Positions 14,001 through 24,956 of a stretch of 64,000 nt of DNA are shown here, one piece after another. The position numbers were made by a program, and so were the translations under genes. This DNA comes from Symsagittifera roscoffensis (lineage: Eukaryota > Xenacoelomorpha > Acoela > Convolutidae). The number at the start of each line of letters is the position of its first letter. Within the stretch, counting starts at the first letter, position 1. Under the pieces are notes generated by a model that did not search any database, had not been told where the DNA came from, and saw nothing but the letters and a program-made list of their open reading frames with translations. The stretch lies in the NCBI RefSeq assembly GCF_963678635.1, contig NC_087070.1, positions 47,103,467-47,167,466 of the forward strand, read 5' to 3'.

Positions 14001-14845
14001 TCTATAGCAGAAGCGTGGTAGTCAGGTGTACAAAAAGTAAACTTTTCAAAGAAAATTCATTTCTTCCTACATGTCTACAACTTTGATACAAGTAGAATCT
14101 TCAGTTCCTTGTTATCACAGAAACAACTCTATCCTAATCAGTTGTGTGTCGTTTATCTGGAAGTACAGAAGATTTAATTGCTGATTTATCAAACATTATC
14201 TTTTGTTCGAATCGAAAATTTTTACTCAAAGTTAGGATGAAAATAGTTCTATTGATGAAGTTTCAGATCCTCTCAAATATCTACAAACCTGATATACAAG
14301 TATTTGACTGATTGTTTTCAATACGCAATTGTGTTTTCTTTACTTGTGTTTCATTTTTTCTGCAACTATATAACATAGAGTGTTAAATTATCACACATGA
14401 TTAGTGGAACAGTATCTTCTATTGGAGGCAGAAGTTTAATACTCTGGAATGGGAATTAATTTCAGTAGTGTGGTCCTGCGGAGTGCAAAAGAGCATTTTT
14501 TAAAATCAAAATTCAACTCTTCACGAATATCTAGAATCACCACAATTCTGCTTCAATTACTTTGTCTTTCTTTTTTTTCTGAAACTATATAGGAGACAGA
14601 GTTGAAATTTGACTTAACATTGATGAAATAGTATGTTCTGATAAAGAAGATAGTTGGATACTCCAAAGTGATATTCTACTACAATAATTGGTACTCTAGA
14701 GTATGTACAAAAGAGCAACTCTTTCAATTAAAATTCAATTCTTCACAAATATCTACACCCCTGATAGAATAACATTTTTCAATTCAATGTTTTAAGCAGA
14801 TGACAGATTTTTTCTCCACTTGTATGTCGTTTTCTCTGCAGCTAT
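11100..14845. repeat. Satellite array, monomer about 240 bp (copy A)
   Basis: Fourteen or so diverged direct repeats. Recurring blocks in order are TTTGACATATG, GATGAAACAGTATCTTCTG, GGAGGCAGTAGTTTGATA, CTCTGGAGTA, GTAGTCTGGAGTACAAAAGA, AAGTTTCAACTC, CTACACC-CTGAT, then TTCACTTGTATGTCGTTTT and TCTGCAGCTATA. Within a monomer, the block TAGTTTG-TA-TCTGGAGTA occurs twice about 34 bases apart and AAGTTTCAACTC occurs twice about 45 bases apart. Left of 11490 only short degenerate pieces remain (CTACAGCCCTGA type). The array stops exactly at CTGCAGCTAT, where the Polinton end begins. Confidence 0.85.
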
Positions 14846-15349
14846 AGTAGTAGATGTTGAGGCTGATCAGGGGGGAGAGGAAGGAGTCTTGAAGACCTAC
14901 ATGTATCAAGATAGGAAATAGAACATTCGGTCTTCCAGCTATGTATTAAGATAGAGAAAAGAATTGCTAAGGTTTCAGTGTATTGGTAAGAGAATGGTAA
15001 GAAAAACGTTTCTTTTTGGGGTTTTGTGTGGAAAGGTCTCGCAAAAATCTCGGGGCGCGTTATCTGATTGGAAAAAACTAATTTTTAATTACGTGTAGAT
15101 CGTGGAATGAAGGTCTGTTATTTATTTTTTTGGTTCATGGTAAGTTAGTGGTAAGAGTTTTTGAGCAAAAATTGCGATTTTTTATCAAAAAAATTTTCGA
15201 AAAAAACTTCAAAACACGGAAAGATTTGTTATAATTCGACAAATTAACTAATTTATTAGATAATCCTACTTTTTAAAAGATCTACCTGAATCAATGCTGT
15301 AATCTACTGAAAAATCGAAAGAAGTCAAGGTTTTTGTAAAAAAAAACTG

Positions 15350-18050
15350 CAAAAATTTTAAGTAAATGGAAAAAATTGCCAAAATTTCAACTTTTTGGAA
15401 AAAAATCGCAGAAACCTCATAGTTTTGGCAAAATTGTTGTTGCTTCTGATCTAATTGAGAAAAGATATCTACTTACAGAGTTTGAATTTGAGCTCTTATT
15501 GTGTTTTAGTTGGCACCATGTTGATACAACGATACAAAATTTTGAATAAAAAAATGAATTTTTCCACAATTTTTCTCAAAATATTGATATACGCTAAAGT
15601 TTACCATGTTTGAGCTAAAAAGCGGGTTATATAATGCTCTCAACACTAAAAAAAGCTCATAAAAATTGAATCAATATTGAAACTTCCGGAAAATAGTGAA
15701 ATTAATCTTAATTTTCGAGAAAGTAAAGTGAAATTTAATCAATTTTAACCAAATTTTTCCATTTTCAACCTTTTATTTGGGTAATTAGGTCGATTTTTGT
15801 CCAATTGGGGGAGAAATTAATTAAAAATCTCAATTCAAATGAACAATAAAAGCACCATTCTATGAAAGTTCTAGATCAAACTCCTCCGTTTTTTCTCAAT
15901 GATTTGCTCAAATTTGTACAAAAATTATAACTTGTGAAAAACTTTTCATGTAATTAATTAAAAATTTCAGATTAATGATGAAAATTTAAAAGTTAACTGC
16001 TGAAACTGATTAAAATTGAGATAAATTTTCTTTAAAAGTGTATTAGATATTTGATGAAATTCAACAAAATCTTCTTAAAAACTGATGATTATCTCTCTGT
16101 TGCTTTTAAAACATAATTATTATGATTTTTGTGTAAAAAAGTTCTATATTTAAGGTTATTATTGTTTTCTGTATAATACATGCTTTCGCTATTGAACTCA
16201 CTTTGCAAGAGATTCTATTCAGAACAGGGGAATTTAGGAGGAAAATATTATCAATTGAAAGAACGTTTTGCCCGCAGAGATGAAACTAGAACTGATACTG
16301 TCTGATTGTTGCGATGTAATTTGTAAATATTTGCCTTAAGTTCTCTTGTTCAGTTTCTACAGTAAAATCTTTAAGCAATTTTTGCAAAAAATACAACTTT
16401 TGAGATCATTAACTATCACTTTTCTTGCAAAAATTACTAGTATATTGCTTTTTATTCTTGATTTTTGTCGGAAGTTTTCTCAAAAATGTCCAAGTGAGAG
16501 AGAGAGAGAATTGGGCTAGCTAAAGCATTCAAAAGCACATTTTGAAATTGGGAATATAAAGGTGTGTTTTAACGTTGGGCTTTTTGAACAAACTAAGAGC
16601 AGCCCTTTTGATTATAATCTGAAAACCTAGTTCCTAACATCTGCAACATCTAAATTTGCTACAAACTTCTAAAAAAGTGCGTCTCAAAAAATAGGTTTAG
16701 CAAAGGAAATCAAAGCGCAAACTGGATCAATTGTAAAATTTTCCGAAGTTTATTAAGCAAAAAGTTCTATAGTTCTGCCTACTTTTCTAATTGAAGAAGA
16801 AGCTAACCAGAACAAAATTTTCACTGTGTGTCTAATTGAAGCTTTTCTTGTTAAATGTCAAATAATCAAAACTTGGTTCTGCTAAAGTATTAGTTTGCTT
16901 AGAAATCTTCAGCAAGCTCTATATTATTTTCTCAAAAATGTGTCCACATCAAATTTTTTCATACAAATTTGTGAAATGTAGATCTTGAAAGAAAGTTTTT
17001 TATTTATGCTTCATGTATCATTGTCCAAAAGATGTCGGATTGGATTTACTGTACAAAAATTATCCTCAAAACATCTGATTTTTCTTCTAAAAATATCAAA
17101 TGAAAACAAATTTTTCTAATGAATTACGCATAAATATAAAACTTATCAGAAAAATTATCTCAAAACTCCTAATGAATTAACTTGAGGTTCTATCTCAATT
17201 TAATGTTTTCTCAGTTTCTGCTTCATCTACTATCTTCCAATTCAATCCAATTTGAACAAAATTTTACTTGAAAAATGAATTTTAGGTGGGAAAATGTATC
17301 GTTTCAACGAGCGTTCAATAATCCAAAGCAGAATTAATACCAAAATCCGTTTGCTAAAATCTTTAAATGATTTTATCAACCTCATAACTGTATATTACTG
17401 TTTCAAATCTGAAATACTACATTGAAGTTAATTTTTAGTTGAGAATGATGTATATCTTTATCTTGAACTTTTCAAATTTAAGCAAAAACATACTTTTTTT
17501 CATCTTTTCCAGGACAATTATCAGTTTCTTTTTTGAAGTCATCAAAAAAAAACAGTAGAAAACCATAATTCTTAATAAATCAAACCCCATTTTGTGCTTA
17601 ACAACGCACTAATCTATGGAAACTTATACAAGCACTAATCAAGGAAAAATTCAAAATAGTAACAACACAAAACCTTTTAATTGGTCGATGCTCTATAAAT
17701 ATCCAAGTTTTTACCGTTTTTAAACAAAAACTTAACCACTCATCAGCGTATTTTATGCACTTTTATTACACATTTATTGCAACAAATTCTCCGCAAGGTT
17801 GCAACCAATGGAGTTTTTACTGCTGATTAAACGTTTTCGGATCGATTTCCATAGAAAGTTTCACGACAATTAAGGCTTGATTTTTGCTGTCTTTATCATC
17901 AATCAAAACCTTTGAATAAAAAAATAAATGACAGATCAGTTATTGTGATGAAAACACTGTATAAATTTCACTAGAGTTTTAAAAGTTTATCACAATTTTA
18001 TAGACTTTTCAGATTCAGTAAAAATTAATATTCCAATTAATATCTAAGCA
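15350..18050. other. AT-rich Polinton interior, no recognised gene (copy A)
   Basis: About 2.7 kb without a supported ORF. Only a short GA microsatellite near 16497-16509 stands out. Copy-B equivalent 36960-39640. Genes may once have been here, but nothing is recognisable. Confidence 0.5.
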
Positions 18051-18059
18051 ATATTAATT

Positions 18060-18330
18060 TTACCTTCTTTTAAAGCGTGTTTGGTGGCTGCTGAGCACAT
18101 AATTCAACATCATTTTGAAAAAAAGGATGCTTCTTTTTGAAATGATTAGTGAGTTTCTTGCTGCTATAAGTATTAAAATTACAGTTCACACACTTCGAAA
18201 CACCATAGGATCTACGATGTCTTTGTGTGTGTATTCTCTGCCACATTCAAGACATGCAACTCTTTCGTTTCTATTCAGTGACGGCAACTCAATAAGTAAA
18301 AAAGATCTTGAGAATAAATGGGAGATTTAG
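18060..18330 (-). pseudogene. C2H2 zinc-finger remnant (copy A)
   Basis: On the minus strand, 18192-18127 encodes a textbook C-x2-C-x12-H-x4-H finger (CVNCNFNTYSSKK... NHFKKKH). Upstream, in a different frame, lies a second Cys pair: CLEC in this copy, CPEC in copy B, followed by GREY. The two parts cannot be read together without a frame change, and both copies share that break, so it predates the duplication. Probably a nucleic-acid-binding protein of the element, function unknown. Confidence 0.45.
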
Positions 18331-18489
18331 CCTTTCCCAAAATTTTAGAAAAAAAGAGCTGAATTGCCTCAAAAAATTGCCTCAAATTAGATCAGAAAAA
18401 ACTATGTTTATCAAAATTCTCAATCAGTTATTTTTATTGAAATTTTCTAACATAAATAACATATAAATTTTACACCAAATTGAGATAAG

Positions 18490-18783
18490 CTAGGTTTCTT
18501 GTCTGGTTTGATTTTTTTTTTCGATATTCAATTGAAGTTTTGAAATTTCGATCAACATTTTATTGATTTGTTCTCTTTCTAACTGGAAAAAAATACCAAA
18601 GTATACTTTTTTTTGTTTTTTATTTTTGGTATTTTGTAGTATAAACAACCGGAAGTCTTTTAAATTTGGATAATCGATTGAAAGAAATACTGACAAATCT
18701 AGACTTTGTGTTCGTATCAAATTCAAAACAGTAATCAAAATAATGTTCCTTATCTTCAATTTTTGTTTCAAAGGCTCTTCCAT
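18490..18783 (-). pseudogene. Polinton ORF remnant, unrecognised (copy A)
   Basis: ATG-started 97-codon frame (MEEPLKQKLKIRNI...), lysine-rich, with a C-terminal stretch (about residues 70-95) that could form a coiled coil. The copy-B version (40394-40188) is shorter and diverges at the A/T-run. No family recognised. Confidence 0.3.
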
Positions 18784-18806
18784 TATTTTAATTTTTTACT
18801 GATCGA

Positions 18807-19001
18807 TCACTCAATCCGAGTTAACTCTTCTAAACAAAAACATTGTTGATAAATTTGGCAGTACTCTTCTTTTTTGTAATCTCCTCTCCATCTTTTTAAC
18901 AAAATCATTGAATTTTCTGTGTTTCTATACAAGTTAAAACTAATGCAATCTCCATCAACGTCATCTGTCCACCACTCTTGTAGTTTTTTGTACTAATTCA
19001 T
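18807..19001 (-). pseudogene. Polinton ORF remnant with nonsense codon (copy A)
   Basis: Counterpart of 40612-40418. The third codon is TAG here (18995-18993) where copy B has TAC (Tyr), so the frame is closed just after its start. The remaining sequence is otherwise nearly identical. Confidence 0.45.
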
Positions 19002-19443
19002 TTTCAAAATCTGATGAATGCCCATTTCAAACATTGAAAACACTTTCGATAGAAACATATTTCTTACTGAAACAAACAAAAAAACTTGAAACAACTCGAA
19101 TTGTTGCATCATTTTTAATATATTCTGTAATCACCATAAGTTTTATTTAATTTCCTCAGCAATAACTGAAAAAAATAACTGATATTTGGTTAAGATTTTA
19201 AGTCAATTTCGATTAAATTGTTTGTTTTGTCAGACTTTTCCTCAGATATTCTAGCTCTAAATGTAAACTTCAGTGAGAAAAAACTGCTTTGATCAAATAT
19301 TATGTCAATTACCAGACGCACAAAATATCACAAAGCGTTTCCGAGGTTAAAATTTATCAACAAACATAAAGTCTCCCAAAATTTAGGACAGTTCTTTGAA
19401 TTCATTCAAAGTATAGTTGATATATTTAACTTGCTTCATGTCT

Positions 19444-19845
19444 TCATTTTTCCTTTGCAGTGAAGAGTCGAACCTGATTGTAGGGTGGCTTGTTCACTTT
19501 GTACGTCTTGATTGTGACACACACCTTCCTCATGTTGAATGTTGCTAGGTCATACACTCTATTACAGATGTCGAGCTCCTGATCCATAGTTGATTCTGTA
19601 ACAGATTTGGCTTCATATATGGGTACGAGTCCAAGATATTCAGCATCGTGAATGACAGTATTCCAGGTTGCCGATAATGCTTCTCCTTCTTTTTCACTAC
19701 GATAGATTTTTTCTGACTTTTTAAACTGTCCCAAATCATTAATTTTTAATTGTTGATAGGAGGGTTTAGAAAAAATTTTCTTCTTGTAGGTTTTTGGAAA
19801 CAAACAAACCTCCCAATTCTTTTTTGAGTTTTTGAAAATTCAACA
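19444..19845 (-). pseudogene. Polinton ORF remnant, unrecognised (copy A)
   Basis: Open frame of about 130 codons without an early ATG. It includes EKIYRSEKEGEALSATWN and ends RLFTAKEK followed by TGA. Copy B has a TGA in the same frame (EP-stop-YQQ). Of nine base differences between the copies over 19444-19735, I count eight amino-acid-changing and one silent. That pattern fits decay, not selection. Not recognised as a named Polinton protein. Confidence 0.4.
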
Positions 19846-20477
19846 CAGAAAATTCAATTGAGCTTATTTTTGAAAAGCAAACTGATCAGATGAGAAGAAA
19901 TGAATGAAATGATTTTGAGATTGAATGAAAATGAAAGTAAGTGTCATCGTGATTTCCAAACATGGAAGTAGTACCAAATGTGGAAGGATTTTCCTTATAT
20001 GGAAATTGCCTAGGCATTAGTACTACAAAATAAATCCACCATCTTCTGCAAAATCCATCAAGTTTAAACGTCAATTTTTCTCCTTTTTGTTTCCATCTAA
20101 GAAGAAAAGGGTCACATCGTCATACATATCTCTAAAAGTTAAGGCAGGCTCACATAATTAGACGCAATTTTTTACGTCTTACTTGGTTTTCCAGTAGCAT
20201 CTCTCTTTGGTATTAGCTAAATTTACTTCAATGTACAGCAAACTTTGCTGCCCGTTAGTTGAAACAACAAGTCTGTTGAAACAAAAATTTTTAAAAAATA
20301 ATCAGAGATTAAGGCAGTTTATTTTTGTTTTTATTGGAAGGGTACTAATGAATACATTTTAACGGTTTTAGACTAAAATTCTCGTTTATTTATTGGTACA
20401 ACCAGTTAATTTCTCTTTCATCTGGAATTGAACTGTTCATACTCGAACAAACTACAACAGATATCATAAAAGAAACA

Positions 20478-23216
20478 TCTATGCAAGTTAAGTGAAGTCC
20501 ATCGAGAGTGCTTCAAGAATTCTTTTGATCAACACAATCCTTCGTCGGTCTCCGATATGATGAATGTGATCCACCGATACATATGATCTGAGAAGCGAAA
20601 ATCCACGATGACATCGAATCCATCAAAGCACTGCACTATACGAAGTTACTTCTTTCTTCCCACTGATCATCGAAGGAAGTCTTTTTTAAAACATGGTAGC
20701 AAGTTTGCCCATGACACCTCACCCACGCACGAAAGAACAAGAGGTGTGAATGACCTTTGTTCACATTCTCTGATACATTGATTATAGCATCTCTTTTTCC
20801 ACTTCGTGCTTCCGGTACATACTTGGCAGAGTACCAGAATTTGACTTGGCGCAAGGATTGAATACTCTTACATCAAAGAATGCCATCTCAAATCTGCCTC
20901 CCCAGACTACATTAGCTTTGTCGCCACTTATTAATGTTCTCAAAGCCAAAAACTCGCCAGATAACGCTCTAAATGCGGTTTGACTTCAACGTTAGAGTAA
21001 ACTTCAGTCAACTTTTCCACTGTTAGGTCTCTCACTTCATTATGCCAAATAACTGGGAATCCGCCAGTAGAATAAGACAAGCAATGCTCAACCGAAAAAG
21101 TTTTTCATCAAACACAGTGAGCAGGAACACCTTTCAGCGGCCTATTATATCGCAAGCATAATGCATCCCAAAACGCTGCTTTATTCAGGCAAAAACCATG
21201 TTTTTTTAACGGCAACGTTGTGAGCCAGTTCCATGCGCCTCTTTCGTTAACCGGTTTAAATTCTCTTGAGTATGGAGTACTGGGTACTGGCGCGCCGTTC
21301 GTTCTCCTTCTGTATTTCAGTGGACAGAAACTGTTTTCTACTGAAATACAGAAGGAGAACCAGTATCGCTCGACAAAAGTTTCTCAACAAGAGGTTTACA
21401 AAGGCTCTCGGAGTCTTTGAATTTCTGAGCGTGGTCTGTTTCTGGGTTGATGATGTTCAAACCGCCCAGTCTTGCCGGAAGAACTAGCACAGATTTATCA
21501 ATGCCTTCTGGTGATACTCTACCAATCAGCTTCGGCAAAAACTGCATTCTCATTTTGGTTTCGAGTTTGGTGGGACTACCTTTAATTTGATCTTGGCTAC
21601 AGTCGATCACTCTCATGTGATCCCACTTCGGATTGAAATTATGCGTAAAGGCTGCCAAAGCACAGTGTGGCTGCGTCTCCGCGATCTGAGATAAACTCAA
21701 AGTTCACTTAATCATCTGACTTCATGAGAACATGTTTTCACTGACTTTTTTGCTGCCAATCAAGCATCCCAATTACTTGTGTCCCTCTGTTAAAATCATT
21801 ATACCACTTCCAGAAAAAATACGCTCTGCGAAATCCAAGTATTCTTATGAAACAATAAACTTAGTCTTGGATGAAATCGGAAATGCCCATACTCCGGTCC
21901 GAGTTCTTTTTAACGCTTCCCACCATGACTTGAGTTGTTTAAGTTTTCCACCTGCATAAAGTCATCGGCATACCAAAAATTTCAAGAAGGTCATGGAGTT
22001 GATTAATGAGAGGTAACAGAGCTATACCATACCTTCAGCCCCGCCCTGAGTGGTTCCTTTTTGCGACAAAAGCTCTTCTCCGTCTAATAACAAGTACTCA
22101 GGCTTTCTGTAAAGATAGATGAGAAACATAGACATAGCTGGGCACTCAACATACATGTTGAATAAAGCAAACTGTTTGTTGAACTCGTTAAACACATTGC
22201 TAACATCAACCAGCAGCACTCCTTCAGTTTCCGACTTACTAAAATTAGACGTGAGAGCTGAAGCATTGGCGCTAGAAGGTCTTGCTGCTCCAAAAATGTT
22301 CAAAACACACCGGCGAATACAATCAGGTGTGAAACTATCAAAGAAAATAAAATGGAATGCTGCGTCTGATAAGTCTCGCTCCTGGGGTAAGACTGCTAAC
22401 TTGGAGAGTTTTGGAGATACTGGGTGTTTATTTTTCAAGGGTTCGCTAACAGATAGTTTCACGGTGTACTCACATACATTTTTATCAACTTTTTCTCTTC
22501 TGTGAGATCATCTTATTTTACAACTCCAGCTTCTTGCCCATTGAGAAATCGCATAGCACTTGTAGTTTTTTCTTTCACCTTGAGCTTAGAGAACGAGCGA
22601 TTAAGATTCTCAGGAATTTTGTTTCTCACTAGACACAGTTTACTTTGAACAGCCCTAACTTCTAATCAACACTTTTCCAAAGTTCTTTTCTGCGTTTGAG
22701 ATGTAGAATATGCTCTTTGACTTCGCTCTTTCTGGATAATTTCTGAAGAAGAATGGTTGTCATGAACATTAATAGCTATGGTTTCATAACAAGATTTCCC
22801 AGAAAATGCAAAAAACCAGTCTACCAATTCTTCACTTGAAACCAATTTGGTTTCCATTGCACCACTTCCTCATACATTTCATCGATGACTTCACATATTT
22901 CTACGCGTTTGGTTCCATGTCAATTAAAATCAGCTTGTGAAGGCAAGGAAATGTAATCTGGCAAATTACGACGAGGTGACATATCTGGAGCATCTGACAA
23001 AGACACATTGCCCATGCTCTGAGCCGAACTACCGTGCATACTATAATGCTCGACGTCAAGAAGCCCAGTGGACCGGTTCTTTTGTTGTGAACAATTCTGT
23101 GAAGAGTCTGTTGTTGACAAGTTATGCATTTTCTGTGTCAAAGCAGTCAACATCGTCGATCTCTTCTGTACCATCAGTCTCACGAGTGAATCCAAAGTAG
23201 GTCTTTTCCCCATCAC
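20478..23216 (-). pseudogene. Reverse transcriptase of a non-LTR-like retroelement, broken (copy B)
   Basis: This is the copy-B counterpart of the retroelement at 480-3217. The longest clean piece is 22462-22022, which holds GVLLVDVSNVFN (motif A, Asp codon at 22207-22205) and GTTQG (motif B, about 22057-22043). The second catalytic box reads W-Y-A-D-D in another frame, with YADD at 21972-21961, intact where copy A has a stop. A further piece at 21700-21338 carries LPARLGGLNIINP. It is followed at 21301-21360 by a hairpin that destroys the local reading frame. Frameshifts and stops show it is not functional. N-terminal material at 23216-22920 is better preserved than in copy A. Confidence 0.7.
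21301..21360. repeat. Perfect 21-bp inverted repeat (hairpin), copy B only
   Basis: Arms 21301-21321 and 21340-21360 are exact reverse complements (GTTCTCCTTCTGTATTTCAGT), with an 18-base loop that is itself nearly palindromic. Copy A (1302-1365) has no palindrome. B appears to contain an inverted copy of the adjacent sequence, as expected from template switching. Confidence 0.9.
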
Positions 23217-24651
23217 CCAACAGTCATTTCAACTACAGGCCAAAAATCAAGTTGTTTTAACCATAACAATCTTGAAAGCTCAACCATTTGTTGTCACGAA
23301 ATGTGTGAAGTGAGGCAAAAACCAAATTGAAAATTACAGAGAACAAATTTAGCGTATCTTTTTAGAGTCAACTTCACTGGCAGACAGACGTGCGCTATTT
23401 TGAGTTCAAAAAGTTCTGAAGATTTACTTGAAATTGTTTGTCCGGTAGCATTGCGCTATCTAACCAATTAATGGAGTCTCAAAATTTTGTTCTTATTTCC
23501 TACACAACCTATCAACTAACTATTCTTTCAGAATAGCGGCAACAGTCAACAAAATCACTCAGGCACGCAGTACTTTGATTCTGAAAATAATATTTGATAA
23601 TTTCAAAAATGATGAGAATTTAGTTTTGGTTTTTCGATCCATTTGGCGGTATGATAGCGTGTCCATTTGGAAATCTTGAACAATTAATTTATTATGAACA
23701 TGCAAATGTCAAAACTCTATGAGCTGAATAGTGTATATATAACTTTTTTCTGAAACTCGACCTTACTTGCACTAAAGAAAAGTGAAAATTTTATCTTATT
23801 CTAGTCCATAATGGGCAGTTCTTGCACGATGGCTTAAGATTTTGTCAAATGAGTGGAATGCACGCACTTTTGGCGGCTTTGTCAGCAAGAACTTCTTCAC
23901 CCTTTATTGTTCCTAGAGCTAAAATTTTGCAAACCCTTTTAAACAAACTTGCGTGAAGAAATTTTGCTTAACTCATTTTAGCAACGCTGATAATTGTTTT
24001 TTTTTTGTTATGTAAAAAATTCACTAGGTAGAATCGTCTGAGTGAGTTTTTATGTCTCACTGGTGCATGCAAAATTTTATTTGAAGCAATAGCTGTTTCT
24101 AGTTTTTTTTGCAAAAAAAACATTAACTTTTTTTGTATCAAAATAATTCACTGTTGCTGTGCTGATAAGGGGGCGCTGAAACATTTCCACCCAACGATTT
24201 TATTTGTTTGGGTTGACAGCGCAACGTTCACTGAAAACTTGTGGGTCTTTCGTTTTCTGCTCGCCGTTTTAATTGACATAGCGTAAATATCATGCATTTG
24301 TAGTAGCAAAACATAGATTTTAAAAAAAATCAGCACAAAATGTGTTTTTTGTTGTTTTCATTGACTGAATAGCTTTTAGCGAAGTCAATATTGGCTGACT
24401 TGCTATTATTGCAGAATATTTTGTAAAATAATTACTTCAAGTTTGGTCGCAGATGGTCGAAGTGGTTACTTCTATAGCAACGGATGGAACTTAGTAAAAC
24501 AATTGAATATGTGGTTATATCGTGTTGAAATCCGCCAAAGTGAATTTACTCAATCCTTCACTTCGATCGACTGAAAAAAAAATATTTTCGTCGCTGCTAA
24601 ATATCTAAGAAAAAAGACAACGGGAAGCAGGTAGAAAACCAAGATCCGCCC

Positions 24652-24730
24652 CCAAGGCTTTAGTGATAAGTGGTTAAAGAATCTTAGTTGAGAGGTTCCA
24701 ATTCAACTCACGTAGTTGCATAGTTTTTGT
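24652..24730 (+). repeat. tRNA-derived SINE-like fragment (copy B)
   Basis: Copy-B counterpart of 4655-4735. The A-box-like motif is at 24659-24673 and the B-box-like motif at 24694-24704, both unchanged. Confidence 0.4.
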
Positions 24731-24956
24731 GGCTGAAGTTGATTTTTATCATGCCTTTTTTGCGTTTTTGCTTCTATTTACCTGGTTTGCAGCTCTTCTA
24801 ACCAAAATGTTTTTTAAAATGAAGTTTTGCCTCTGCGGAATTGAAAGTTTCAGGTTTAGCTCGCTCAGTTTTGTTTTTTATTTATCTATTGAATCATTTG
24901 CAGGAACTGTGTTGCTAATTTTGAAAGAATCTCTGGTTCATGTGAAATAACTAGCT

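Larger units (their letters stand above)
14846..20053. mobile_element. Polinton-like element, left part only (copy A)
   Basis: Starts AGTAGTAGATGTTG directly after AGCTAT (14840-14845). It corresponds to the left 5.2-5.4 kb of the complete element at 36443-51118. It is cut off at the duplication junction, so it has no polymerase gene and no right end. This is the clearest evidence that the segmental duplication happened after the element inserted. Confidence 0.8.

Noticed and set aside
11100-14845. CRISPR-like or iteron array
   Set aside because: The repeats are long, diverged and directly adjoining without unique spacers, and the DNA is from an animal.
22119-22505. 128-codon plus-strand ORF
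   Set aside because: It is the antisense shadow of the reverse transcriptase palm region, whose motifs read on the minus strand.
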